Positions 26,573 through 35,545 of a stretch of DNA of 64,000 bases are shown here, piece after piece. Each line of letters begins with the position of its first letter. Position 1 is the first letter of the stretch. The position numbers and the translations under genes were made by a program. The stretch spans positions 620,001 to 684,000 of the forward strand of contig CAVXQD010000001.1 in assembly GCA_963763885.1 (NCBI GenBank), read 5' to 3'. This stretch comes from JANNBN01 sp963763885 (GTDB lineage Bacteria; Actinomycetota; Acidimicrobiia; Acidimicrobiales; JANYDT01). Below the pieces are notes generated by a model that worked only from the letters and a program-made list of their open reading frames with translations, did not search any database and had not been told where the DNA came from.

Positions 26573-27333
26573 TACAACCGCCCCGAGGCGATGACACGAG
26601 CGAGAAATTCTGCAGTTCCGGCTTGGGTGGGGGAGTTGAAGATCTGTTCTGGTGGGCCATGCTCGTGGATTCGTCCGTCTTTGAGGAAACACACCGAATC
26701 GGAGATCTCCCGGGCGAACCCCATCTCGTGCGTCGCCAACACCATGGTCATACCTGCGGATCGGACGTCGCGAATCACGTTCAGTACCTCACCGACTAAG
26801 ACCGGATCCAACGCTGCGGTCACCTCATCCAACAGGATCAACTCGGGTTGCATCGCCAACGCCCGCACAATTGCGACACGTTGCTGCTGACCACCGGACA
26901 GCTGATCCGGAAAGGCAGCGGCCTTATCCACCAGCCCGAAACGGGAGAGAAGTTCCATCGCTTCGGCCTCGGCCTCAGGTTTCGGACGGCCCAGCACCTT
27001 GCGGGGAGCATGAGTTACGTTGCGCATCACATTCATATGTGGAAATAGGTTGTAGCTCTGGAACACCATGCCGATACGCCGCCGAATTGGGTCGGCGTTT
27101 AGCCCCGGAATAGCAATGTCTGTGCCGTCAAGGAGGATCTCCCCCTCGTCGATCGGTTCCAATAGATTGATGCAGCGAAGCAACGTGCTTTTTCCACTAC
27201 CAGACGCCCCGATGAGGCTCACCACTTGGTGTGCACCAACGTCGAGTGACACGTCGTCAAGGACCTTCCGAGGTCCGAATGACTTTTCGACGTGCCGCAC
27301 TGCGAGTTTCGGGACTGTTGCGCCGTTGCTCAT
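26572..27333 (-). CDS. Polar amino-acid ABC importer, ATP-binding subunit
   Basis: 253 residues, GlnQ/HisP size. Walker A GASGSGKST, Q-loop MVFQSYNLFPHMNV, signature LSGGQQQRVAIVRAL, Walker B LILLDEVTAALDP and the switch His in LATHEMGFAREI are all intact. It energises uptake through the permease encoded just upstream, overlapping by 4 bases (ATGA). The Asp after LLDE in this subfamily is usually PTSALDP; here VTAALDP. Gene order importer SBP, permease, ATPase, GNAT on the minus strand. Confidence 0.92.
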   Translation of the reverse strand: MSNGATVPKLAVRHVEKSFGPRKVLDDVSLDVGAHQVVSLIGASGSGKSTLLRCINLLEPIDEGEILLDGTDIAIPGLNADPIRRRIGMVFQSYNLFPHMNVMRNVTHAPRKVLGRPKPEAEAEAMELLSRFGLVDKAAAFPDQLSGGQQQRVAIVRALAMQPELILLDEVTAALDPVLVGEVLNVIRDVRSAGMTMVLATHEMGFAREISDSVCFLKDGRIHEHGPPEQIFNSPTQAGTAEFLARVIASGRL

Positions 27334-28211
27334 TTGACCGCCGTTGCTCCGGTCATGCGCCGTTCACGGGCCAGCAGGTAGTCGGTGAGAATCGTGAGTG
27401 GGATTGACACGAGCAGGAACAAAACAGCCGCAGCCACATACGGCGTGAAGTTGAACGTCTTGTCCTTCAGAATCGTGGCGCGCCGTAATGCCTCCACGGT
27501 GCCGATAACGCTGACAAGCGCGACGTCCTTCTGCAGCGACACAAGGTCGTTCATGAGCGGAGGAACGACGCGACGGATGGCCTGCGGAACAATGACGCCA
27601 AACATGGTCTGACGGGAGCTGAGTCCCAAGGAGCGTGCTGCAGCACGTTGACTCTCATGGATGCTTTCAATCCCAGCCCTGAAGACCTCTGCCACGTAGG
27701 CGGAGTAACACACAACCAGTGCCACGCTGCCCCACACGATGCCTTTGGTATACCAAGCGCGCTTTTGAAAGAGACCCGGCACACCGAAGCCGATGAGTGT
27801 GATCCACAAGATCACGGGCACCCCCCGTACGACGTTTGTGTATGTGGCTGCAAACAGACGAAGCGGAAACAGTGCAGGGGACCTCACGTTGCGGGCCATG
27901 GCCACAAGCATCCCGACGACCACAATGCACGGCGCACAAAGAGCGAAGATCCGCAGGTTGAGGAGAAACGGGCCCCACAGCTGGGGCAGTGAGTCCCGAA
28001 ACACTTTCCAGCTGAAGAAGCTTTCTTGTACCCGTTCCCAGCCCGGGGTGAGCGGAATGAGTACTGCGAGGACCGCAACAGTCAGCACCGTACTGACTGA
28101 TGCGATCAAGGTGCTGCGGCGTCGTTGAACGCGTTCGTATCGGCCACGCCGACCGAGGGAGCCTGCTACCGCTGGGGTGTGCGGCCCACCCTGGGCGGCT
28201 GGTTCAGGCAT
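27330..28211 (-). CDS. Polar amino-acid ABC importer, permease subunit
   Basis: 293 residues of the HisM/GlnP family with about six hydrophobic segments; the cytoplasmic EAA loop reads AARSLGLSSRQTMFGVIVPQ followed by AIRRV. The N-terminal 35 residues are polar and basic (GRRGRYERVQRRRS), longer than usual. A single permease gene implies a homodimer. It starts 8 bases after the binding-protein gene and overlaps the ATPase gene by 4 bases. The substrate class (polar amino acid) follows from family; which amino acid is not visible. Confidence 0.88.
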   Translation of the reverse strand: MPEPAAQGGPHTPAVAGSLGRRGRYERVQRRRSTLIASVSTVLTVAVLAVLIPLTPGWERVQESFFSWKVFRDSLPQLWGPFLLNLRIFALCAPCIVVVGMLVAMARNVRSPALFPLRLFAATYTNVVRGVPVILWITLIGFGVPGLFQKRAWYTKGIVWGSVALVVCYSAYVAEVFRAGIESIHESQRAAARSLGLSSRQTMFGVIVPQAIRRVVPPLMNDLVSLQKDVALVSVIGTVEALRRATILKDKTFNFTPYVAAAVLFLLVSIPLTILTDYLLARERRMTGATAVK

Positions 28212-28219
28212 CGGAAGCG

Positions 28220-29128
28220 TCAGCCGCCGATGACTGGAGCGCTGGTGTACTCAGACATCCACTTGGCAGTAATGGTGTCAAGTTCGCCGCTTGTCCTGAG
28301 CGCAGCAAGTGCCAGGTTGACACACTCCGTAAGCGCGCTGCCTTTTGCGAGAAGCAGTCCGAACTGGTCGGTGCCGCTCCCGGCGATTTGGCCGAAGACC
28401 TTGGTGCCCTCGATCTCGACGGCCGTGATGTAAAGAGCGGTGGGAAGGTCAGAAACAATGGCGTCGACCTGCTTTGACTCCAGCGCAACTTTGGCCGCAG
28501 CGTTGTCGTTGAACACCTGCACTGCGGACTCGGGTTTGATGGTTTCCTCTGCGTACGTCAGGCTTGTGGTTCCGGCAGCAACACCAATCTTGAGCTTCTG
28601 CAGATCGGCGACGGACTTCACTCCCGCAGCGGCTGAATCAGCCAAACCAAAGATGGCCTGAGGAGCGCTGTAGTAACCCTCGGAGAAGTCAACAGCTGCC
28701 GTGCGCTCTTCGGTGATTGTGTATTGCTGCAGATTGAAATCGAAGTCCTTAGGACCAGGGGCAATTGCAGCGTCGAACGCCGTGCGGGTCCAAGTAGTAG
28801 TTGCCGTGTCGAAACCAAGCTCCCGTGCCACTGCGGCCGCAACAGCTGCTTCAAAACCTTCGCCGGACTCTGGCTTGTCTCCCACGACATACGGCTCGAA
28901 GGCCGGCTCGCCTGTGGCGATAGTGACCTTTCCATCTGTGATTGTCTTGCCTGCGGCGCAGTCTTTGGCGGAACCGCCCTCGGGTGCCGCCGCAACCTCC
29001 GTAGCTGGCGCTGATGCCGCTGAGGTGGTGTCGGCAGCAGTGGGCTCCTCTGCATCGGAGCCGCAGGCTGCAAGCAGCAGGGAGGCTGCGATGGCTGTGG
29101 ACAACAGCCGTTTCATATTGGTCTTCAT
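28220..29128 (-). CDS. Polar amino-acid ABC importer, substrate-binding lipoprotein
   Basis: 302 residues. Signal peptide with lipobox LLAAC, then a Thr/Ala/Ser/Glu-rich linker, then a family-3 solute-binding fold (GKVTIATGEPAFEPYV near residue 70; AVAAAVARELGFD; VSDLPTALY). ATG at 29128 is chosen for AAGGAG upstream and normal signal-peptide length. It delivers the ligand to the permease encoded 8 bases downstream. The first lobe ends with DFNLQQYTITEERTAAVDFS, which in this family contacts the amino acid carboxylate. First gene of the operon. Confidence 0.88.
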   Translation of the reverse strand: MKTNMKRLLSTAIAASLLLAACGSDAEEPTAADTTSAASAPATEVAAAPEGGSAKDCAAGKTITDGKVTIATGEPAFEPYVVGDKPESGEGFEAAVAAAVARELGFDTATTTWTRTAFDAAIAPGPKDFDFNLQQYTITEERTAAVDFSEGYYSAPQAIFGLADSAAAGVKSVADLQKLKIGVAAGTTSLTYAEETIKPESAVQVFNDNAAAKVALESKQVDAIVSDLPTALYITAVEIEGTKVFGQIAGSGTDQFGLLLAKGSALTECVNLALAALRTSGELDTITAKWMSEYTSAPVIGG

Positions 29129-29168
29129 GTGGTGGAGGTCTCCTTGAGGGTGTGTTGCGCTTCGAAGC

Positions 29169-30179
29169 CTACCGGTCAAGCATCCGACCCAGCCGGAGCC
29201 CGGCTTTGCGCAGAGACGGCAGCGGTTGGCGTATCGCCTCGTCAACCGACGGTGCAAGGTCCACGAGGCGGATTACTCCATCAACTCGGTCATGCACTTC
29301 CGGATCGCTGTTTCCGCAGACAACAAATACCCGCAGCCCCCTGAGGCGAGCCCGAGCCAACACTTCGCCCACCGGCTTGCCGACGAAACTGGTCTCGTCA
29401 AAACGACCTTCCCCGGAAACAACGACATCACAACGGTCAAGCGCGTCGTCAAGACCAACCACATCGGCCACCATGTCGAATCCACTCACCAGTTCAGCGC
29501 CAAGTGCGGCCAAGCCACCCGCTAGTCCGCCGGCGGCACCTGAACGCAGAAGGTGTCGCACCTCGATGCCAAGTTCTGCGAGGAATCGATCTGCAAGCGA
29601 GTCCAGCCGTTTGGCGAGAAAAGAAACGTCGTCAGGAGAGGCACCCTTTTGCGGGCCGAACACACGCGCCGCATCGACAAACGTTGTGGTCACGTCGGTG
29701 GCGACTTGGACTGGCACACCGTGCAGCGACCAGGCGAGCGCTTCCAGTGCCCCAAGACCGCCGTCTGTGGTGGCGCTGCCACCTACGCCCACAACGACGC
29801 GCCGGGCGCCTGACTCGATGGCGAGTTTGACGAGCTCACCGGTACCGAATGTTGTGGCTTCCACGGCACGGAGTTCGCCGGTGACCAGCGCCAGTCCGCT
29901 GGCCTGGGCCATCTCGATGACTGCAGTTCCGTCGGCCAACAGCGCCCATTGTGCCTGGACCGGATCGCCAAGCGGACCAGTGACCAACGCCGTGCGCAGT
30001 TCGGCGCCCGGAGTGGCACCGAGCACCGCAAGGGTGCCATCGCCACCGTCTGCGAGCGGGACCGATTCGACGCTGGCCATAGGACCCAACGCCTCCGTTA
30101 TCCCAGAATCCAACGCAACGCAAACATCAGCTGCGCTGGCCGATCCTTTGAACTTGTCCGGGCAAAGTAGGACCCTCAC
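29169..30179 (-). CDS. Glycerate kinase (GlxK/GarK family)
   Basis: 336 residues. N-terminal VLLCPDKFKGSASAADVC is the family hallmark, followed by PLADGGDGTLAVLG and ARRVVVGVGGSATTDGGLGA, and near the C-terminus SGEGRFDETSFVGKPVGEV. It phosphorylates D-glycerate with ATP (2-phosphoglycerate is typical for this family), feeding glyoxylate or glucarate breakdown into glycolysis. GTG start at 30179 right at the conserved N-terminus. It lies 40 bases upstream of the importer operon on the same strand and may share a transcript with it. Confidence 0.9.
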   Translation of the reverse strand: MRVLLCPDKFKGSASAADVCVALDSGITEALGPMASVESVPLADGGDGTLAVLGATPGAELRTALVTGPLGDPVQAQWALLADGTAVIEMAQASGLALVTGELRAVEATTFGTGELVKLAIESGARRVVVGVGGSATTDGGLGALEALAWSLHGVPVQVATDVTTTFVDAARVFGPQKGASPDDVSFLAKRLDSLADRFLAELGIEVRHLLRSGAAGGLAGGLAALGAELVSGFDMVADVVGLDDALDRCDVVVSGEGRFDETSFVGKPVGEVLARARLRGLRVFVVCGNSDPEVHDRVDGVIRLVDLAPSVDEAIRQPLPSLRKAGLRLGRMLDR

Positions 30180-30237
30180 CCGGACATCATGCCCGAGTGA
30201 GGTACAGAGGGAAGTGAACCGACCTGGTTATGCCCGT

Positions 30238-31512
30238 TTAGGCGCGCCGGGCAGCGATCTCCTGTTCCTTCTGAGCGAACTCTGCACGGGAGACAACCAT
30301 GTGGTGCACCTCGTCTGGGCCGTCGGCGAGACGCAACGTACGGGTCTGTGCATACATCCGAGCCAACGGCGTCCACTGGCTGATACCGATGCCACCGTGA
30401 ATCTGAATGGCTTGATCGATGATTTGGCAGACCTTCTCTGGGACCATCGCCTTGACGGCGCTGACCCAAACGCGCGCTTCGGCGTTGCCCAGTTCGTCCA
30501 TGGCCTTGGCAGCCTGGAGGACCATCAAGCGCATTGCTTCGATTTCGATACGTGCACGGCTGATGGTTTCTGGGTTCCGCCCCAGCTTGATCAGCGGACG
30601 ACCGAATGCTTCACGACCGAGGCCGTGCTCGACTGCCAACTCCAATGCACGCTCGGCTACGCCGACGGCGCGCATGCAGTGGTGGATGCGGCCAGGGCCG
30701 AGCCGGACCTGACTGATCTCGAATCCACGGCCCTCACCCAGCAGCATGTTGTCCTTTGGCACACGCACGTCAGTGAAGCGGATCCGCATGTGTCCGTGCG
30801 GTGCGTCATCTTCGCTGAACACCTGGTTGTGGCCGTAGATGTCGACACCGGGGGTGTCAGTGGGAACCAAGATCTGCGACTGACGTTGGTGGGGGGGACC
30901 ATCTGGGTTGGTGACCACCATGGTGATCATCACCTTGCAGCGAGGATCGCCTGCACCAGAGATCCAGTGCTTCTCCCCGTTGATTACCCATTCTTCGCCA
31001 TCGAGTACCGCACGGCATGCGATGTTCTTTGCATCTGCTGATGCCACTGCGGGTTCGGTCATTGCGTAGGCCGAGCGAATCTCACCGGCCAGCAAAGGCT
31101 TCAGCCACTTCTCTTTTTGTTCAGGTGTGCCGACTCGCTCGAGCACTTCCATGTTTCCCGTGTCTGGCGCTGAACAGTTGAGGCATTCCGACGCCAGGCG
31201 GTTCTTACCCAGCTCCATAGCGATGTAGGCATAATCAAGGTTGGAAAGCCCTTCCCCGGTCTCGGAATCAGGCAAGAAGAAGTTCCACAAACCCTGGGCC
31301 TTGGCTTTGTCCTTTGCAACCTGCAGCAGTTCCAGCTGGCCGGGCGCCCAGTTCCAAGTCTCTGCACGTGCCTCGCCGAGACGGTGAAACTCCTCGGTGA
31401 TCGGCTCCACTTCTTCGGCGATGAACTGCTTGACCCGCTCATACAGAGGTCGGGCTTTGTCCGAGAGCGCAAGGTTGTACATGTTTGGAGTCCGGGTCAG
31501 TGAAGTACTCAT
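30238..31512 (-). CDS. Acyl-CoA dehydrogenase (ACAD11-like subgroup)
   Basis: 424 residues. Seen: AYAMTEPAVASADAKNI (FAD/substrate loop), EWVINGEKHWISGAGDPRCK, VRLGPGRIHHCMRAVGVAERAL and at the C-terminus IQIHGGIGISQWTPLARMYA followed by RLADGPDEVHHMVVSRAEF. The last segment and the slightly long size place it with the ACAD10/11-like group, often acting on longer or hydroxylated acyl chains. ATG at 31512, or a GTG two codons earlier; no clear ribosome-binding site. It is divergent from the iron importer, with about 115 bases between. Confidence 0.88.
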   Translation of the reverse strand: MSTSLTRTPNMYNLALSDKARPLYERVKQFIAEEVEPITEEFHRLGEARAETWNWAPGQLELLQVAKDKAKAQGLWNFFLPDSETGEGLSNLDYAYIAMELGKNRLASECLNCSAPDTGNMEVLERVGTPEQKEKWLKPLLAGEIRSAYAMTEPAVASADAKNIACRAVLDGEEWVINGEKHWISGAGDPRCKVMITMVVTNPDGPPHQRQSQILVPTDTPGVDIYGHNQVFSEDDAPHGHMRIRFTDVRVPKDNMLLGEGRGFEISQVRLGPGRIHHCMRAVGVAERALELAVEHGLGREAFGRPLIKLGRNPETISRARIEIEAMRLMVLQAAKAMDELGNAEARVWVSAVKAMVPEKVCQIIDQAIQIHGGIGISQWTPLARMYAQTRTLRLADGPDEVHHMVVSRAEFAQKEQEIAARRA

Positions 31513-31593
31513 GCTCACGACGGTACTCAGCGGAGACCCCTCCGCCCAAGCTCACTTCGTTTTGACCTTTTTGACAACCATTCGGTCAGGGTC

Positions 31594-31629
31594 TTGACAA
31601 TGACGACTTAGGTATGCCTAACTCATTTC
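31594..31629 (+). promoter_or_regulatory. Promoter with DtxR/IdeR-type iron box
   Basis: TTGACA at 31594-31599 is a good -35 element. The sequence TTAGGTATGCCTAA at 31608-31621 is a near-perfect palindrome and matches the core of the DtxR/IdeR 19-bp box (13 of 19 consensus positions for 31608-31626). It sits where the -10 region and start point should be, the classic position for iron-dependent repression. No ribosome-binding site precedes the ATG at 31630, and a start point about there would make the message leaderless (inference). Confidence 0.7.
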
Positions 31630-32820
31630 ATGAATTTTCCGAACTTCCAGCGATCGCGTAACTCGCGCCTTGTTGTCGCTGTCCCTCTGGTTGCGCTTGT
31701 CCTGGGGGCAGTCGTCCCGGGAGCGACCGCAGCTTCGAAAACCACCACGACGGTGGCGAAGAAGACCGCAAAGCGGGCTGCTGCCACAACTCGCGCCGCA
31801 AACACGAGAGCGGCCACAACGAAAACAGCAACAACTAAGCCTTCGGTGGTCGCTAGCCCCACGACAATTGCGTCGAAGCCCACGCCAACGACTCGCAGCA
31901 AGAAGCTGGTCGTCTACAGCGGTCGCGCCGAACGGCTCATCAAGCCACTACTCACAACCTTTGAGTTCGAGACGGGAATCGAACTCGAAGTTCGTTATGC
32001 AGACAGCTCGCAGCTCGCAGCCACCCTCATCGAGGAAGGGTCACGCACAAAGGCCGGCGTGTTCTTCTCGCAAGATGCCGGAGCACTCGGTGCCCTCAGT
32101 AAGCGTGGCCGGCTGGCGCCGCTGCCAACTTCAACGTTGGAACGGGTGGCCGCTCAGTACCGTTCACCAAAAGGTGAATGGGTTGGCGTATCAGGCCGGG
32201 CTCGAGTGTTTGTCGTAGACCCGCGTCAGGTGCAAAACGCCCCAGACACCGTCGACGCCCTGTTGGACGCTAAGTGGAAGGGCAAGATCGGGTACGCGCC
32301 AACCAATGCGTCATGGCATTCCTTCGTGACAGCACTTCGCCAGGTGAAAGGGGAGGCCGGCGCGCGTACGTGGCTCACTGCGTTCAAAGCCAACAGCCCG
32401 CGCTCGTACTCCGGCAACGCATTGGTTGTGCAGGCTGCGGAACGGGGCGACATCGCTATTGGGTTGGTGAACCACTACTACGTGTACGAACTTGCTGCCG
32501 GTGACCTAGATACGGTTCGGGTTCGGAACGAGTTTGCGAAACCCGGAGACGCAGGCGCGCTTGTCAACGTGGCCGGCGCCGCTGTGATGAAGGAATCGGC
32601 TCACGACAGTGCTGCACAGGAGTTGGTGGAGTTCCTGCTGTCCAAGCAGGCACAGGAGTACTTCGCTACCCGCACGTACGAATATCCGCTCATCAGTTCG
32701 GTCCGCGCTGCGAAGGAACTTCCACCGCTGCAATCGCTGGGTAGCCCCGTTGCAGATCTCTCGGATCTCGACACCATCGACGAGTCCTTAAAGCTGCTGC
32801 GCGAGGTCGGGTTACTCTGA
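31630..32820 (+). CDS. Ferric-iron ABC importer, substrate-binding protein (FbpA-like)
   Basis: 396 residues. An N-terminal hydrophobic segment ends near GATAAS without a lipobox Cys; then comes a 55-residue Ala/Thr/Lys-rich linker (about 36-91) and an FbpA-type binding domain from LVVYSGRAERLIKPL on. VNHYYVYELA carries the tandem Tyr that bind Fe(III) in FbpA proteins, and GRARVFVVDP, TNASWHSFV are also family features. The linker may tether an uncleaved membrane anchor to the domain. First gene of a three-gene operon under an iron box; ATG at 31630. Confidence 0.88.
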   Translation: MNFPNFQRSRNSRLVVAVPLVALVLGAVVPGATAASKTTTTVAKKTAKRAAATTRAANTRAATTKTATTKPSVVASPTTIASKPTPTTRSKKLVVYSGRAERLIKPLLTTFEFETGIELEVRYADSSQLAATLIEEGSRTKAGVFFSQDAGALGALSKRGRLAPLPTSTLERVAAQYRSPKGEWVGVSGRARVFVVDPRQVQNAPDTVDALLDAKWKGKIGYAPTNASWHSFVTALRQVKGEAGARTWLTAFKANSPRSYSGNALVVQAAERGDIAIGLVNHYYVYELAAGDLDTVRVRNEFAKPGDAGALVNVAGAAVMKESAHDSAAQELVEFLLSKQAQEYFATRTYEYPLISSVRAAKELPPLQSLGSPVADLSDLDTIDESLKLLREVGLL

Positions 32821-32823
32821 CCT

Positions 32824-34389
32824 GTGCGAACTCAACGCTCGTCAACACCTTCCGCCCGTTTGCGACGTGTTTCGCACACGGGCGGTGCCGCGTTGTTTCT
32901 CCCGGCCATCGTCGGCGCAGCATTGGCAATGCTCCCGCTGGTGTACCTGGCGTTTCGCGCTACAGAACGAGGGCTCACCCCAATTGTTGACGAGCTCACC
33001 CGGCCGCAAACCGCCACGTTGGTTGGCCGTTCTGCGCTGATCACGGTGACCACCACGGTGCTCGCTTCTCTGATTGGCCTGGCGTGCGCTCTCGTGGTTG
33101 GCATGACCGATGTGCGATTCAAGCGAATCTGGGAGGTCACGTTGGCCCTACCCCTCGCAATTCCTACATACGTCGTTGCGTACACCTGGCTCGGAACGTT
33201 TCGCAATCCAGCGCCGTTCACCGGAGCGTTAGGGGTACTCACCCTGAGCTGCTATCCGTATGTGTACTTGCCAGTTCTTGGCGCGCTCAAGCGACTGGAT
33301 CCAGCGCTCGCAGAAACAGCTCGATCACTAGGCAGTTCTCGACGCCAAGTAGTGAAACGCATCACCATTCCGTTGGTTGCGCCCACGCTCACCTCCGGAG
33401 CACTCCTGGTGGGCCTGTACGTCTTGTCAGATTTTGGGGCCGTATCCCTGATGCGATACGACACGCTCACGCAAGGCGTCTATCTTTCCTACGTGGGATC
33501 GTTCGACCGCACGCCGGCAGCGATTCTCGGCGTTCTCCTGGTCGCGATAACGGCATTCGTGGTGTTGTTAGAACTTCGTACCCGAGGTGCTGCGGCTTCG
33601 ATGGTCACTTCTTCCAGGACTCCTGCCCGGCCGGCAAAGCCAATCAGCCTTGGCCGGTTTCAGCCAGTTGTTCAACTCGGATTGCTCTCGCTGACAGCGG
33701 CATCGCTTGGCATACCAATGACAGCGCTCATCCGATGGCAAATCGCCTCGGACCAGCTCGACTTCAGCGAACTGAGCCGTGCGCTCGGTGCAACACTGAT
33801 CGCCGCAGCCGCAGGTGCAGCCGCGTGCACGGTCCTCGCAGTTCCGATTGCGGTTCTGTCAGTGCGGAAAGCTTCTCGGACAACTCGATTCCTAGAGTCC
33901 AGCACGTACCTCGGACACGCCCTGCCCGGTATTGTCATCGCTCTGGCCATGGTGTTTATCGGGGTTCGATTTCTCACCCCGCTGTATCAGCGCCTTCCGT
34001 TGCTGACCATTGCATACGTGGTGCTCTTTCTTCCACTCGCCATCGGTGCCATTCGGTCCTCAATCGTTCAGGCTCCGCCTGCCCTTGAAGAAGCGAGTCG
34101 ATCCCTCGGCGTGGGACCGGTAGCAACGCTTCGCCGCGTCACGCTGCGGATCTCCATGCCAGGAGTCATCGCTGGAACCGCGCTCGTGGGATTGGCAGGG
34201 ATCAAGGAACTTCCCGCCACACTGTTGCTTCGGCCGACCGGTTTCGACACCCTTGCAACGCGGATCTGGACGGACACAAGCGTTGCAGATTATGGACGTG
34301 CTGCGCCTGCGGCCATCGCCATGGTGATCCTTGGAGGACTCTCCCTGGCGGTACTCAACCGCGCCAACCGCTTGGCCGGATCCGACTGA
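32824..34389 (+). CDS. Ferric-iron ABC importer, permease subunit (FbpB-like)
   Basis: 521 residues with two sets of about six helices in one chain, as in FbpB/ThiP permeases. Both EAA loops are visible: ETARSLGSSRRQVVKRITIP in the first half and EEASRSLGVGPVATLRRVTL in the second. GTG start three bases after the binding-protein stop; the stop overlaps the ATPase start by one base (TGATG). It forms the channel for iron delivered by the upstream protein. Confidence 0.92.
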   Translation: MRTQRSSTPSARLRRVSHTGGAALFLPAIVGAALAMLPLVYLAFRATERGLTPIVDELTRPQTATLVGRSALITVTTTVLASLIGLACALVVGMTDVRFKRIWEVTLALPLAIPTYVVAYTWLGTFRNPAPFTGALGVLTLSCYPYVYLPVLGALKRLDPALAETARSLGSSRRQVVKRITIPLVAPTLTSGALLVGLYVLSDFGAVSLMRYDTLTQGVYLSYVGSFDRTPAAILGVLLVAITAFVVLLELRTRGAAASMVTSSRTPARPAKPISLGRFQPVVQLGLLSLTAASLGIPMTALIRWQIASDQLDFSELSRALGATLIAAAAGAAACTVLAVPIAVLSVRKASRTTRFLESSTYLGHALPGIVIALAMVFIGVRFLTPLYQRLPLLTIAYVVLFLPLAIGAIRSSIVQAPPALEEASRSLGVGPVATLRRVTLRISMPGVIAGTALVGLAGIKELPATLLLRPTGFDTLATRIWTDTSVADYGRAAPAAIAMVILGGLSLAVLNRANRLAGSD

Positions 34390-35504
34390 TGACAACGGCT
34401 CCTCATCAGATCGACGCGTTGAATATCAGCCGCGTTTCAAAACGGTTCGATCAGTTACAGGCGTTGGACAATGCTTCGTTAGTCGTTGGAGCCGGCAAGT
34501 TGACGGCACTCCTCGGCCCTTCTGGCTGCGGCAAGACCACGTTGTTGCGCATCATCGCAGGCTTCGAAGCACCGGACTCCGGCACGATTCGGATTGGCGC
34601 GCGGCTCGTCGCCAGTGCTGACGGCGACAGCGAACCTCCCGAGACACGAAGCGTAGGAATCGTCCCGCAGGAAGGGTCGCTGTTTCCTCATCTCAACGTT
34701 CAGGACAACGTTGGTTTCGGACTTCCCCGTCAAGAGCGTCGCGGAAAACGCACCTCGGAACTTCTCGAACTTGTCGGTCTTGGTGGATTTGAACAGCGGC
34801 GGGTTCATGAACTCTCCGGGGGTCAGCAACAACGCGTCGCCCTTGCGCGTTGCCTTGCACCGCGCCCGTCGATTGTCTTGCTGGACGAACCATTCGCGGC
34901 GCTCGATGCAACCCTACGAGCAGAGTTACGCACGGAGACGAGACGGCTGTTCCGAGAAACCTCAACCACCGCGGTGTTAGTGACCCACGATCAGGACGAG
35001 GCGTTGTCCATGGCTGACACTGTCGCCCTCATGCAAGCGGGCAGGGTAATCCAAAGCGCAGAACCTGCGGAGCTCTATGCCAATCCGGTCAACACGTGGG
35101 CGGCGCAGTTCGTGGGCGATGCCAACTTGTTGCAGTTTGCGTCTGAACCGTTCCACCCGGTCCACGTGGGCACTCCGGCTGGCACAATTGAAGTTCGAGG
35201 CGACATGAGAACCGCTGCTGGACCTGGGGTTGCCTTGCTTCGCCCAGAACAAGTGCTGCTCGAAGACTCCAACATGACAGCCCGCGGGGGAGCAACACCT
35301 GCCAGCCGGACAGATGAGGGCCGCTTCGCTGTTCGGGCAGTGGTCACCAGGGTTGCGTTCCACGGACACGAGCACCTCGTGGATGTTCGCACCGAAAGCG
35401 GATTGGAATTGTTAGCGAGAACTCCTGCCTACCAGCGTCTGCAGGTAACACAACAAGTGAGCGTTCGCTTCGCCGGCGGCGCTCTGCTCATGCCGCCCCT
35501 CTGA
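34389..35504 (+). CDS. Ferric-iron ABC importer, ATP-binding subunit (FbpC-like)
   Basis: 371 residues. Walker A GPSGCGKTT, the Q-loop as IVPQEGSLFPHLNV, signature LSGGQQQRVALARCL, Walker B IVLLDEPFAALD and the His switch LVTHDQDEALSM are intact. After residue 245 a C-terminal TOBE-like regulatory domain follows (LLRPEQVLLED, VVTRVAFHGHEHLVDV). FbpC proteins can be feedback-inhibited by iron through this domain. Last gene of the iron importer operon; its ATG is embedded in the permease stop. Confidence 0.92.
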   Translation: MTTAPHQIDALNISRVSKRFDQLQALDNASLVVGAGKLTALLGPSGCGKTTLLRIIAGFEAPDSGTIRIGARLVASADGDSEPPETRSVGIVPQEGSLFPHLNVQDNVGFGLPRQERRGKRTSELLELVGLGGFEQRRVHELSGGQQQRVALARCLAPRPSIVLLDEPFAALDATLRAELRTETRRLFRETSTTAVLVTHDQDEALSMADTVALMQAGRVIQSAEPAELYANPVNTWAAQFVGDANLLQFASEPFHPVHVGTPAGTIEVRGDMRTAAGPGVALLRPEQVLLEDSNMTARGGATPASRTDEGRFAVRAVVTRVAFHGHEHLVDVRTESGLELLARTPAYQRLQVTQQVSVRFAGGALLMPPL

Positions 35505-35545
35505 TCCCACCCGAGACCCATCCTCCTTGCCAGACTGGGGAGATC

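Noticed and set aside
29014..31041. Plus-strand open frame of 675 codons
   Set aside because: It runs antisense to three well-supported genes (amino-acid-binding lipoprotein, glycerate kinase, acyl-CoA dehydrogenase), has Ser/Arg/Pro-rich shadow composition and no ribosome-binding site.
31572..31588. TGAC-n9-GTCA as a TetR-type operator for the acyl-CoA dehydrogenase
   Set aside because: Arms of four bases only and the inner part does not match in the inverse; below what I would call a site.
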